Of a stretch of DNA of 64,000 nt, positions 8,084 to 16,006 are shown piece by piece. Numbering within the stretch: position 1 is the stretch's first letter; every line of letters starts with the position of its first letter. The notes beneath the pieces are model-generated. The model ran no database searches. It saw nothing but the letters and a program-made list of their open reading frames with translations, and was not told where the DNA came from. Origin of the DNA: Ancylobacter novellus DSM 506 (GTDB taxonomy: Bacteria > Pseudomonadota > Alphaproteobacteria > Rhizobiales > Xanthobacteraceae); assembly GCF_000092925.1 (NCBI RefSeq), contig NC_014217.1, positions 744,001-808,000 on the forward strand, given 5' to 3'. A program made the position numbers and the translations under genes.

Positions 8084-8551
8084 ATGCGCGCATACCAACT
8101 TGCGGCCGCCGGCCTGATCGGCCTGGTTCTTTCCGGCTGCAGCACCGTGCAGGAGAACCCGAACACCGTCGGCGGCGCGGCCATCGGTGCGGTGGCGGGC
8201 GGCGTGATCGGCCAGCTGGCCGGCCACAATGCCGCGAGCACGGCGATCGGCGCGGCGGTGGGCGGCCTGATCGGCGGCTCGATCGGCAACGCGCTCGACC
8301 AGGCCGACCGGCAGCGTGCGCGCGACGCCGAGATGCAGGCGCTGGAATATGGCAATCCGGGCGCGCCGGTGAGCTGGCGCGGCGACAGCGGCAATTACGG
8401 CACCATCGTTCCCGGCCCGGCCTATGCGCGCGGCGGCTCGCCCAAGTGCCGCGAATTCACCCACACCATCTACGTCAACGGCCAGCCGCAGACCGCTCGC
8501 GGCACCGCCTGCCGCAACCCGGACGGCACGTGGTCGCCGATCGCGGGCTGA
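8084..8551 (+). CDS. glycine-zipper 2TM lipoprotein (17-kDa surface-antigen type)
   Basis: A 155-residue protein with a lipoprotein signal (LIGLVLSGC, Cys19), then a glycine-zipper segment of two hairpin helices (GGAAIGAVAGGVIGQLAG and AIGAAVGGLIGGSIG) and a soluble C-terminal part (REFTHTIYVNGQPQTARGTAC...). This is the layout of the rickettsial 17-kDa antigen/SlyB-like family in the outer membrane. The open frame extends upstream to 8003, but ATG 8084 gives the signal peptide. It is flanked by repeats and stands alone. Such proteins are usually linked to envelope integrity; no specific role can be inferred. Confidence 0.8.
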   Translation: MRAYQLAAAGLIGLVLSGCSTVQENPNTVGGAAIGAVAGGVIGQLAGHNAASTAIGAAVGGLIGGSIGNALDQADRQRARDAEMQALEYGNPGAPVSWRGDSGNYGTIVPGPAYARGGSPKCREFTHTIYVNGQPQTARGTACRNPDGTWSPIAG

Positions 8552-8569
8552 CGCGAACGCACAGCCGAA

Positions 8570-8682
8570 CATCCTTCGAGGCTCGGGCGTTGCCCGAGCG
8601 CCTCAGGATGAGGATGCGCGGAATGCCGACGAGAAACCGTCCTCATGCTGAGGTGCCGGCCGGAAGGCCGGCCTCGAAGCAC
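8570..8682. repeat. dispersed palindromic repeat, 'catccttcgagg...cctcaggatgag' family (two units)
   Basis: Unit one (8570-8612) pairs CATCCTTCGAGG with CCTCAGGATG around a GCTCGGGCG/GCCCGAGC stem. Unit two (8641-8682) pairs CCTCATGCTGAGG and CCTCGAAGC around a GGCCGGCCGGAAGGCCGGCC stem. A related pair is at 20486-20593. It occupies the gap before ccmI; the remaining ~140 bp before ccmI presumably carries the ccm promoter, but no clear -35/-10 was identified. Confidence 0.75.
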
Positions 8683-8824
8683 GCAGGCCCTCGGACGCCC
8701 TGACGCCGGTGCCACAGCACCACGCAGCCTCGCGCGAGTGTGACCCTGCGTCGATCCGACTGAGGGTGTTACGGATTGGCGGCGGGCTCAGGCTCGGCTA
8801 CCTCAGCTCATTAGAGGAACCCTA

Positions 8825-9949
8825 ATGTTGCTGTGGATCGCCTTCTCGCTGATGACCGGCGCCGCCATCCTGGCGGTGCTCTGGCCGTTGCGCGCCGGCG
8901 TGGCGCCGGCCGCCAGCGCGGCGGAGGCGGACCTTGCCGTCTACCGCGACCAGCTCGCCGAGATCGAGCGCGACCGCGCCACCGGCCAGATCGGCGCCGC
9001 CGAGGGCGAGGCCGCGCGCGCCGAGGTGGGCCGGCGCATCCTGCGCGCCTCGGCCGAGGCCGCGCAGCAAGGGGCGAGTTCCAGAGGCGCCGAGACGCGC
9101 CGGCGCGCCGCCGCCGTCGTCGCGCTCGTCGGCGTGCCTGTTATCGCCGGCACGCTCTATCTGACGCTCGGCTCGCCCGGCTATCCGCCGCAGCCGCTCG
9201 CCACCCGGCTGGAGGCGCGGCCCGACCAATCCGACATCGCCATCCTCATCCGCAAGGTCGAGGCGCATCTCGAGGCCAACCCTAACGATGGGCGCGGCTA
9301 CGAGGTGGTCGCGCCGATCTATGCCCGCATGGGCCGGATCGACGACTCGGCGCGCGCCTGGGCCAGCGCCATCCGGCTGCTCGGCTCCAATGCGCAGCGC
9401 CAGACCGGACTCGGCGAGGCGCTGATCGCGCAGGCCGGCGGCGTCGTCACCGCGCAGGCCAAGGCCGCCTTCGAGGCGGCGCTCGCCGACGATCCGAAGG
9501 ACCCCAAGGCACGCTATTTCCTCGGCCTCGCCGCCGAGCAGGACGGCAAGCCTGCCGAGGCCGGGAAGATCTGGGGCGCGCTGGCGGCGGATTCCCCGGC
9601 CGATGCGCCGTGGCTGGGGCTGGTGCACGATTCCATGGCCCGCGTCGGCGCCGTGCCGCCGGCCGCCGCGCCCGGCCCGAGCACCTCCGACGTCGCCGCC
9701 GCCGAGAGCCTCACGCCGCAGCAGCGCCAGGAGATGGTGCGCGGCATGGTCGAGCGCCTGCAGTCCCGCCTTGCGCAGGATGGCAACGACATCGACGGCT
9801 GGCTGCGGCTGATGCGCGCCTGGAGCGTGCTGGGCGAGGCGGAGAAAGCCAAGGCTGCCGCCAGCGACGCCCGCACCCATTTCGCCAAGGACGAACCCGC
9901 GCTCGGCCGCATCGACGCGCTGGCGCGCGAACTCGGCCTCGGGAGCTAG
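8825..9949 (+). CDS. ccmI: cytochrome c maturation protein CcmI
   Basis: A 374-residue protein. An N-terminal transmembrane helix (residues 3-22), a short cytoplasmic helical loop (LAVYRDQLAEIERD) and a second helix (~97-116) precede a long periplasmic domain with TPR-like repeats (e.g. YEVVAPIYARMGRIDDSARAW and ARYFLGLAAEQDGKPAEAGKIW). This is the layout of CcmI/CycH, which holds apocytochrome c for heme ligation by CcmF-CcmH. It is first in the ccm operon, with ccmE starting 6 bases after its stop. Confidence 0.92.
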   Translation: MLLWIAFSLMTGAAILAVLWPLRAGVAPAASAAEADLAVYRDQLAEIERDRATGQIGAAEGEAARAEVGRRILRASAEAAQQGASSRGAETRRRAAAVVALVGVPVIAGTLYLTLGSPGYPPQPLATRLEARPDQSDIAILIRKVEAHLEANPNDGRGYEVVAPIYARMGRIDDSARAWASAIRLLGSNAQRQTGLGEALIAQAGGVVTAQAKAAFEAALADDPKDPKARYFLGLAAEQDGKPAEAGKIWGALAADSPADAPWLGLVHDSMARVGAVPPAAAPGPSTSDVAAAESLTPQQRQEMVRGMVERLQSRLAQDGNDIDGWLRLMRAWSVLGEAEKAKAAASDARTHFAKDEPALGRIDALARELGLGS

Positions 9950-9955
9950 ATCATC

Positions 9956-10402
9956 ATGACCCGCAAAGGCCGCCGCCTCCTCCTCATCGGCTCCGCGATC
10001 GGCGTGCTCGGCATAGCCTGCGGGCTGGTGCTGTTCGCGCTCAACGACACCATCGTGTTCTTCCGCTCGCCGAGCGACATCGCCGCCGAGCGCACCATGC
10101 CCGGCACGCGGCTGCGCCTCGGCGGGCTGGTCGAGAAGGGCAGCGTGGTGAAGGCCGACAACACCCATGTGCGCTTCGTCGTCACCGATGGCGGCGCCAA
10201 CCTCACCGTGAACTATGTCGGCCTGCTGCCCGACCTGTTCCGCGAGGGGCAGGGCGTGATCGCCGAGGGCGTGATGGAGCCCGACGGCACCTTCCGCGCG
10301 GACAGCGTGCTCGCCAAGCACGACGAGAACTACATGCCGAAGGAAGTCGCCGATGCGCTGAAGAAGCAGGGCGTCTGGAAGGAAGGCGAGGCGACGCAAT
10401 GA
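9956..10402 (+). CDS. ccmE: periplasmic heme chaperone CcmE
   Basis: A 148-residue membrane-anchored protein with an N-terminal helix ([20 protein letters not shown]) and an OB-fold domain. The heme-binding motif [10 protein letters not shown] places the covalent-heme histidine at His122 and the axial Tyr at 126. It receives heme from CcmC and passes it to CcmF. The stop overlaps the ccmF ATG (ATGA), indicating coupled translation. ccmABCD are not in the window. Confidence 0.95.
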   Translation: MTRKGRRLLLIGSAIGVLGIACGLVLFALNDTIVFFRSPSDIAAERTMPGTRLRLGGLVEKGSVVKADNTHVRFVVTDGGANLTVNYVGLLPDLFREGQGVIAEGVMEPDGTFRADSVLAKHDENYMPKEVADALKKQGVWKEGEATQ

Positions 10403-12387
10403 ACCCCGAGATCGGCCATTACGCGCTGGTGCTGGCGCTCGCCATCGCGATCCTGCAGACCGTGCTGCCGATCTGGGGGGCGCGTACTGGCGACGCCGCG
10501 CTGATGCGGGTCGGGCCGGCGCTCGCCATCGCCTTCGCCGGCTTCATCGCGCTCGCCTTCGCCACGCTCACCGCGGCCTATGTGCAGTCGGACTTCTCGG
10601 TCCTGAACGTGGTCGAGAACTCGCACTCGATGAAGCCGCTGCTGTTCCGCATCACCGGCGTCTGGGGCAACCATGAGGGCTCCATGCTGCTCTGGGTGCT
10701 GGTGCTCGCCGTCTTCGGTGCGCTGGTGGCGCTGTTCGGCTCCAACCTGCCGGCGAGCCTGAAGGCCAATGTGCTGGGCGTGCAGGCCTCCATCGCGGTG
10801 GCGTTCCTGCTCTTCATCCTGCTGACCTCCAACCCGTTCATCCGGGTGGTGCCGCCGCCGGCGGAGGGGCAGGACCTCAACCCGATCCTGCAGGACATCG
10901 GCCTCGCCATCCATCCGCCGCTGCTCTATCTCGGCTATGTCGGCTTCTCCATCACCTTCGCCTTCGCCGTCGCCGCGCTCATCGAGGGGCGGATCGACGC
11001 CGCCTGGGCGCGCTGGGTGCGGCCCTGGGCGCTGACCGCCTGGGCGTTCCTCACGCTCGGCATCGCGATGGGTTCCTACTGGGCCTATTACGAGCTCGGC
11101 TGGGGCGGCTGGTGGTTCTGGGACCCTGTCGAGAACGCCTCGCTGATGCCGTGGTTCGCCGGCACCGCGCTGATCCATTCCGCCGTGGTGATGGAGAAGC
11201 GCGACGCGCTGAAGGTCTGGACCATCCTGCTGGCCATCCTCGCCTTCTCGCTGTCGCTGCTCGGCACCTTCCTGGTGCGCTCGGGCGTGCTGACCTCGGT
11301 GCATGCCTTCGCCACCGACCCGACGCGCGGCGTGTTCATCCTCGCCATCCTCGTCTTCTTCATCGGCGGCTCGCTGGCGCTCTATGCCTGGCGCGCCCCG
11401 GCGCTGCGGCAGGGCGGCATCTTCGCGCCCGTGTCGCGCGAGGGCGCGCTGGTGCTGAACAATTTGCTGCTCACCGCGGCGGCGGCGGCGGTGTTCGTCG
11501 GCACGCTCTACCCGCTGGCGCTGGAGGCCTTCGACGGCTCGAAGATCACCGTCGGCCCGCCCTATTTCAACCTGACCGTCGGCGCGCTGATGCTGCCCGT
11601 CGTCTTCGCCATGCCCTTCGGCCCGCTGCTGGCCTGGAAGCGCGGCGACCTCGCCGGCGCGGCGCAGCGGCTGATGACGGCGTTCGGCGCCGGCATCGTC
11701 ATCGCCGCGCTCGCCGCCTATGCGCAGGGCGGCGGCCCGATCCTCGCGCCCTTCGGCATGGGGCTCGCCGCCTTCGTCGTCATCGGCGCGGCGGTGGAGA
11801 TATTCGAGCGCGCCGGATTCGGCCGGGTGCCCTTCGGCACGGCCGTGGCGCGGTTCAGGGGCCTGCCGCGCTCGGCCTTCGGCGGCGCGCTGGCGCATGC
11901 CGGGGTGGGCGTCTGCCTGTTCGGTATCATCGCCGAGACCAGCTGGAACGCCGAGCGCATCATCGGCGTGAAGGTCGGCCAGAGCTTCGAGGTCGGCGGC
12001 TATGAGCTCACCCTCGACCGGCTGGAGCCGCGCGAGGGGCCGAACTATCGCGACCTCGTCGGCGTGTTCAACGTGCGCCGCGGCGGCGTCGACGCCGGCA
12101 CCATCGAATCCGCCAAGCGCCTGTTCACCGCCCGCAACATGCCGACCACCGAGGCGGGCATCCGCACCATCGGCTTCAGCCAGCTCTATGTCAGCCTCGG
12201 CGACGAGCTGCCGGGCGGCGCGGTGGGCGTGCGCGCCTATTGGAAGCCGTTCGTGACGCTGATCTGGCTGGGCTCCATCGTCATGGCGCTCGGCGGCGCG
12301 CTGTCGCTGTCGGATCGCCGCCTGCGCGTCGGCGCGCCGAAGCCCGCGAAGAAGCCGAAGGCTGCGGCTCCGGTGGCGGCGGAGTGA
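10399..12387 (+). CDS. ccmF: cytochrome c heme lyase subunit CcmF
   Basis: A 662-residue polytopic membrane protein. The WWD motif starting [18 protein letters not shown] is at residues ~235-252, and the flanking periplasmic histidine regions ([22 protein letters not shown]) are present. Together with CcmH and CcmI it ligates heme to the CXXCH motif of apocytochromes. The frame is open upstream to 9610, but ATG 10399 overlaps the ccmE stop and gives the conserved [10 protein letters not shown] start. The C-terminus is a Lys/Pro/Ala-rich tail after the last helix. Confidence 0.95.
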   Translation: MNPEIGHYALVLALAIAILQTVLPIWGARTGDAALMRVGPALAIAFAGFIALAFATLTAAYVQSDFSVLNVVENSHSMKPLLFRITGVWGNHEGSMLLWVLVLAVFGALVALFGSNLPASLKANVLGVQASIAVAFLLFILLTSNPFIRVVPPPAEGQDLNPILQDIGLAIHPPLLYLGYVGFSITFAFAVAALIEGRIDAAWARWVRPWALTAWAFLTLGIAMGSYWAYYELGWGGWWFWDPVENASLMPWFAGTALIHSAVVMEKRDALKVWTILLAILAFSLSLLGTFLVRSGVLTSVHAFATDPTRGVFILAILVFFIGGSLALYAWRAPALRQGGIFAPVSREGALVLNNLLLTAAAAAVFVGTLYPLALEAFDGSKITVGPPYFNLTVGALMLPVVFAMPFGPLLAWKRGDLAGAAQRLMTAFGAGIVIAALAAYAQGGGPILAPFGMGLAAFVVIGAAVEIFERAGFGRVPFGTAVARFRGLPRSAFGGALAHAGVGVCLFGIIAETSWNAERIIGVKVGQSFEVGGYELTLDRLEPREGPNYRDLVGVFNVRRGGVDAGTIESAKRLFTARNMPTTEAGIRTIGFSQLYVSLGDELPGGAVGVRAYWKPFVTLIWLGSIVMALGGALSLSDRRLRVGAPKPAKKPKAAAPVAAE

Positions 12388-12390
12388 AGG

Positions 12391-12642
12391 GTGCCGAACC
12401 ATCGCTTCAGCGCCCATATGCAGGTCGTACTGCGTGAGCGCGGTCTTGATATCGCGTGGGTGAAGCGCGTGCTGGCGTCGCCGGAATGGGTGGAGCCAGA
12501 TCCGAACGATCCGCAGCTTACCCGCGCCTTCGCGTCGGTACCGGAGCGCGGCGGACGCATTTTGCGTGTAGTTTACAGGGACGATGGCGCGACGAGGTTC
12601 GTCGTCACGGCCTTCTTCGATCGTGGAGCCCGGCGGCCATGA
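12391..12642 (+). CDS. DUF4258 protein inserted in the ccm operon
   Basis: An 83-residue protein starting at GTG 12391 (alternative ATG 12418), 4 bases after the ccmF stop. It has the DUF4258 pattern: FSAHMQVVLRERGLDIAWVKRVLASPEWV, then RILRVVYRDDGATRFVVTAFF. The fold is related to small RNase/toxin-like proteins, though function in this family is not established. Its stop overlaps the start of a DUF2283 gene. DUF4258-DUF2283 pairs are common in bacteria and look like toxin-antitoxin-type modules. Finding one between ccmF and ccmH is unusual. Confidence 0.75.
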   Translation: MPNHRFSAHMQVVLRERGLDIAWVKRVLASPEWVEPDPNDPQLTRAFASVPERGGRILRVVYRDDGATRFVVTAFFDRGARRP

Positions 12643-12830
12643 AGCTGAAATATGATCCCGAGGCGAACGCGCTCTATGTGCGGTTCAGCACGGGCGAGAT
12701 CGTCGAGAGCGAGGAGGTCTCGCCCGGCGTGATCCTCGATTATGACGACGAGGGCCACATCCTCGCGCTGGAGCTGTTGCAGGCGCGGGAGAAGCTGGCG
12801 CCGGAAGTGCTGACGGAAGCAGCGGAGTGA
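12639..12830 (+). CDS. DUF2283 protein, partner of the DUF4258 gene
   Basis: A 63-residue acidic protein: MKLKYDPEANALYVRFSTG, then EEVSPGVILDYDDEGHILAL, the standard DUF2283 motif (D-x-E-A-x-A-L-Y-V and D-x-x-G-x-I-x-G/A-x-E). It overlaps the upstream gene by 4 bases (ATGA) and its stop overlaps the ccmH start by 1 base, so it is translated within the ccm message. By analogy with other DUF4258/DUF2283 pairs it may bind the partner protein; that is inference. Confidence 0.8.
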   Translation: MKLKYDPEANALYVRFSTGEIVESEEVSPGVILDYDDEGHILALELLQAREKLAPEVLTEAAE

Positions 12831-13375
12831 TGAGCGTCCGTTCGTCATCACCCTCATCCCCGGGCCTGGCCCGAGGACCCGGCGGCGCCCGCCTGCGGAC
12901 GTTGCTGGTGGCCGCCTTCATCGGCTTCGCGCTGATCGGTCCCGCCCACGCCGTCAAGCCGGACGAGGTCCTGCCCGACGCCGCCCAAGAGGCCCGCGCC
13001 CGCACGCTCTCCAAGGAGCTGCGCTGCATGGTCTGCCAGAACCAGTCGATCGACGATTCCGATGCGCCGCTGGCGCGCGACCTGCGCCTGCTGGTGCGCG
13101 AGCGGATCGAGGCCGGCGACAGCGACGGGCAGGTGATGGACTTCCTCGTCGCCCGCTATGGCGAGTTCGTGCTGCTGCGCCCGACCTGGCACGGGGCGAA
13201 TGCGATCCTGTGGCTGGCGCCCTTCGCCGTGCTCGTCATCGGCGGCATCGGCGTGCTCATCGCGTTGCGCCGGCGCGCGGGCCAGCCCGCGACGGCTGTC
13301 GCCCCGCTGTCTCCCGAGGAGGAGACACGCCTGCGCGAGGCCCTGCGCGAGCCAGGCGACGTTACGAAAGTTTAA
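12830..13375 (+). CDS. ccmH: cytochrome c maturation protein CcmH (CcmL-type thiol oxidoreductase)
   Basis: A 181-residue protein with the CcmH active site LRCMVCQNQSIDDSDA; the redox cysteines are Cys66 and Cys69. A signal-anchor helix lies at ~24-43 (LLVAAFIGFALIGPAHA) and a C-terminal membrane helix at ~125-148. It reduces apocytochrome cysteines before heme ligation. ATG 12830 overlaps the DUF2283 stop; GTG 12827 is possible. The first ~20 residues (SSPSSPGLARGPG...) are encoded by half of a palindromic dispersed repeat and are not expected in orthologues. The gene is last in the ccm operon. Confidence 0.92.
   Translation: MSVRSSSPSSPGLARGPGGARLRTLLVAAFIGFALIGPAHAVKPDEVLPDAAQEARARTLSKELRCMVCQNQSIDDSDAPLARDLRLLVRERIEAGDSDGQVMDFLVARYGEFVLLRPTWHGANAILWLAPFAVLVIGGIGVLIALRRRAGQPATAVAPLSPEEETRLREALREPGDVTKV
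12847..12884. repeat. half copy of the 'cctcatccccggg' repeat inside the ccmH 5' coding region
   Basis: CCCTCATCCCCGGGCCTGG followed by CCCGAGGACCCGG matches the left half of the repeats at 5563 and 7853. It lies within the ccmH frame and codes for about a dozen residues ahead of the signal sequence. Confidence 0.7.
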
Positions 13376-13404
13376 CGTCGCCGCCAGCCTGCGTTAAGGC
13401 GACG
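13376..13404 (+). terminator. stem-loop just after ccmH
   Basis: CGTCGCC (13376-13382) pairs perfectly with GGCGACG (13398-13404) across a 15-base loop, directly after the ccmH TAA (13373-13375) and before the degP start. There is no T-run, so this is at best a weak or Rho-assisted end. Confidence 0.35.
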
Positions 13405-13466
13405 CGCCCTAGTTTCCTCATCGACCCTCCCGCGAGGGAAGAGGCTTGTCGAACGAGGAACGACAC

Positions 13467-15035
13467 ATGTCGCGCAACGCGCTCACCCCGACTCCCAAGA
13501 ATTCCTTCACGCTGCGCAGCAGCCGTTCCCGGCTGCTCGCCGGCGTGTTCACCCTGGCTCTCGCCGGCGGCGCCCTCGGCGCCATCGTCGTCCCCGAGGT
13601 CGTGACCCCCGCCGCCGCCCAGCTCTCCACCAACCAGCCGGCCGGCACCTTCTCCTTCGCCGACATCGTCGAGAAGGTCTCGCCCGCCGTCGTCTCGGTG
13701 AAGGTGAAGAAGGACGAGGACCAGGTCGCCGCCAATGACGACGAGGACGGCAACCAGAACATTCCCCCGCAGATCGAGCGCTTCATGCGCCGCTTCGGCT
13801 TCGGCCCCGGCGGTCCGGGCGCGCCGGGTGGTCCGGGCATGGGCCCGCGCGGCGGCCAGCACCGCGCCGTGGTCGGCCAGGGTTCCGGCTTCTTCATCTC
13901 CGCCGACGGCTATGTCGTGACCAACAACCATGTGGTCGACGGCGCCTCCGAGGTCGACGTCACCACCACCGACGGCAAGAGCTACACCGCCAAGGTGATC
14001 GGCACCGATCCGCGCACCGACGTGGCGCTGCTCAAGGTCAACGGCAAGGGCGATTTCCCGTGGGTGAAGCTCGCCGCGAAGGCCCCGCGCGTCGGCGACT
14101 GGGTGGTCGCGGTCGGCAATCCCTTCGGCCTCGGCGGCACGGTCACGGCCGGCATCGTCTCGGCCCGCGGCCGTGACATCGGCTCGGGTCCGTATGACGA
14201 CTTCCTGCAGATCGACGCGCCGATCAACCGCGGCAATTCGGGCGGCCCGACCTTCGGCCTCGACGGCGAGGTCATCGGCGTGAACACCGCCATCGTCTCG
14301 CCCTCGGGCGGCAATGTCGGCATCGCCTTCGCCATTCCCTCCGAGACCGTCTCCGAGGTGGTCGAGGCGCTGAAGGCCGGCGGCCAGGTGGCGCGCGGCT
14401 ATGTCGGCGTGCAGATCCAGCCGGTGAGCGACGAAGTCGCCGAGGCGATGGACCTGAAGCAGGCCGAGGGCGCGCTGATCGCCCAGGTGCAGCCCGGCAC
14501 GCCCGGCGAGAAGGCCGGCCTGAAGGCGGGCGACATCGTCACCGCCATCGACGGCGAGGTCATCAAGGACTCCCGCGAGATGTCGCGCGAGATCGCCCGC
14601 AAGAAGCCCGGCACCACGGTCAAGCTCAGCGTGCTGCGCGACGGCAAGACCACGACCATCCCGGTCACGCTGGAGCAGCTGCCGACCGAGACCGCGATGG
14701 CCGGCGACAAGGACAAGGGCGGCGACACTGAGCAGCAGAACCACGGCATTCCGCGCCTCGGCCTGTCGCTCGCTCCCGCCAAGGGTGTCGCCGGCGCCGG
14801 CGACCAGGGCGTGGTGATCACCGAGGTCGATCCGAACGGCCCCGGCGCCGAGCGCGGCCTGAAGTCGGGCGACGTCATCCTCGACGTCGCCGGCAAGCCG
14901 GTGATGACCCCCGCCGACGTGCGCGACGGCATCGCCGCCGCGAAGAAGGACAACCGCAAGGCCGTCCTGATGCGCGTCAAGTCGGAGCAGGGCACCCGCT
15001 TCGTCGCCATCTCGCTGGGCGACCAGCGCGGCTGA
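13467..15035 (+). CDS. degP: DegP/HtrA-type periplasmic serine protease (Do family)
   Basis: A 522-residue protease/chaperone. Signal segment LLAGVFTLALAGGALGA is followed by a trypsin-like domain with catalytic His155 (TNNHVVDG), Asp185 (TDVALLKV) and Ser258 (GNSGGP), then two PDZ domains (~300-390 and ~420-515; GYVGVQI and GLSLAPA regions). A Gly/Pro-rich loop (FGPGGPGAPGGPG) lies in the LA loop region. ATG 13467 is preferred over the upstream TTG 13446: it has GAGGAA upstream and gives a normal signal peptide. It degrades or refolds damaged envelope proteins. It sits between the ccm operon and a two-component system. Confidence 0.9.
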   Translation: MSRNALTPTPKNSFTLRSSRSRLLAGVFTLALAGGALGAIVVPEVVTPAAAQLSTNQPAGTFSFADIVEKVSPAVVSVKVKKDEDQVAANDDEDGNQNIPPQIERFMRRFGFGPGGPGAPGGPGMGPRGGQHRAVVGQGSGFFISADGYVVTNNHVVDGASEVDVTTTDGKSYTAKVIGTDPRTDVALLKVNGKGDFPWVKLAAKAPRVGDWVVAVGNPFGLGGTVTAGIVSARGRDIGSGPYDDFLQIDAPINRGNSGGPTFGLDGEVIGVNTAIVSPSGGNVGIAFAIPSETVSEVVEALKAGGQVARGYVGVQIQPVSDEVAEAMDLKQAEGALIAQVQPGTPGEKAGLKAGDIVTAIDGEVIKDSREMSREIARKKPGTTVKLSVLRDGKTTTIPVTLEQLPTETAMAGDKDKGGDTEQQNHGIPRLGLSLAPAKGVAGAGDQGVVITEVDPNGPGAERGLKSGDVILDVAGKPVMTPADVRDGIAAAKKDNRKAVLMRVKSEQGTRFVAISLGDQRG

Positions 15036-15119
15036 CGACCGGTTCCGGTTGCGGCTCGTTCCGTCGCCCCTTGGGCTGCGGCCGGTTCGGTGGCGCGGGG
15101 AGTCCGGAAGGGCTTCCCG

Positions 15120-15205
15120 CGTCATTCTTTTTCAGGGCCGTGCGAATGGCCCTGCCGCGAATTCACCATCGGGGCGCGGCGATAGGCGCGAGGCTCGAAA
15201 TGACG
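15120..15205. repeat. divergent palindromic repeat in the degP-regulator gap
   Basis: Bounded by CGTCATT and AATGACG with an inner GGGCCGTGCGAATGGCCC hairpin, similar in outline to the other cgtcat...atgacg repeats but with a different core. It fills part of the 290-bp gap between degP and the next regulator gene; no gene is seen in the gap. Confidence 0.6.
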
Positions 15206-15325
15206 TACATGGGAATGAGTTCGAATCCCACCGTTGCCTCCGATTCCCGCCGGTCGCATGACGGTCCCGTCATCGACCTCGCGGACCTCCGGAAGGCCGC
15301 CAGAGACTCCGCCCAAGAGCCCGCC

Positions 15326-16006
15326 ATGCGCCTGCTGATCGTCGAGGACGACCGTGACGCCGCCGACTATCTGCGCAAGGCGTTCCGCGAGGCCGGCCAT
15401 GTGGTCGACGTCGCCTCCGACGGCGAGGAGGGGCTCATGCTGGCGCGCGAGGGCGGCTACGACGTGCTTCTCGTCGACCGCATGCTGCCGCGCCGCGACG
15501 GCCTCGCGCTGATCGCCGAGCTGCGCGGGCGCGGCGACAAGACCCCGGCGCTGATCCTCTCCGCCCTCGGCCAGGTCGATGACCGCGTCACCGGCCTGCG
15601 CGCCGGCGGCGACGACTATCTGCCCAAGCCCTACGCCTTCTCCGAGCTGCTCGCCCGCGTCGAGGCGCTGGCGCGGCGCGGCGGCCCGCAGGCGGCCGAT
15701 ACGGTCTATCGCGTCGCCGACCTCGAGCTCGACCGGCTGGCGCACCGCTGCACCCGCGCCGGCCAGGAGATCGTGCTGCAGCCGCGCGAGTTCCGGCTGC
15801 TCGAATATCTCATGCGCCATGCCGGGCAGGTGGTGACCCGCACCATGCTGCTGGAGAACGTGTGGGACTATCATTTCGATCCGCAGACCAACGTCATCGA
15901 CGTCCACGTCTCGCGGCTGCGCTCCAAGATCGACAAGGGCTTCGATCCGCCGCTGCTCCATACGGTGCGCGGCGCGGGATACATCATCCGTGACGGCGTT
16001 CGGTAA
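15326..16006 (+). CDS. OmpR-family response regulator
   Basis: A 226-residue regulator starting MRLLIVEDDRDAADYL. Phospho-acceptor Asp51 is in VLLVDRMLP, the conserved Lys in LPKPYAF, and the C-terminal winged helix includes LQPREFRLLEYLMRHAGQVV and VIDVHVSRLRSKID. The frame extends upstream to 15071, but ATG 15326 matches the family N-terminus; an in-frame ATG at 15200 would add ~42 residues. It overlaps the kinase gene by 17 bases. The location after degP and before glnE recurs in related genomes as far as I recall. Targets are unknown; envelope-stress or metal response would suit the group. Confidence 0.85.
   Translation: MRLLIVEDDRDAADYLRKAFREAGHVVDVASDGEEGLMLAREGGYDVLLVDRMLPRRDGLALIAELRGRGDKTPALILSALGQVDDRVTGLRAGGDDYLPKPYAFSELLARVEALARRGGPQAADTVYRVADLELDRLAHRCTRAGQEIVLQPREFRLLEYLMRHAGQVVTRTMLLENVWDYHFDPQTNVIDVHVSRLRSKIDKGFDPPLLHTVRGAGYIIRDGVR

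Noticed and set aside
10330..12417. Minus-strand open frame of 695 codons over ccmF
   Set aside because: It is a shadow of ccmF: rich in Arg/Gln/His/Gly with no hydrophobic core, and the ccmF strand has clear family motifs.
13362..15125. Minus-strand frame of 587 codons over degP
   Set aside because: It is the antisense of a protease with a complete catalytic triad; the composition is shadow-like.
15205..15245. tRNA-like T-arm (gagttcgaatcccac) near the RR gene
   Set aside because: The T-loop-like sequence has no matching acceptor, D or anticodon arms upstream; at best it is a fragment.
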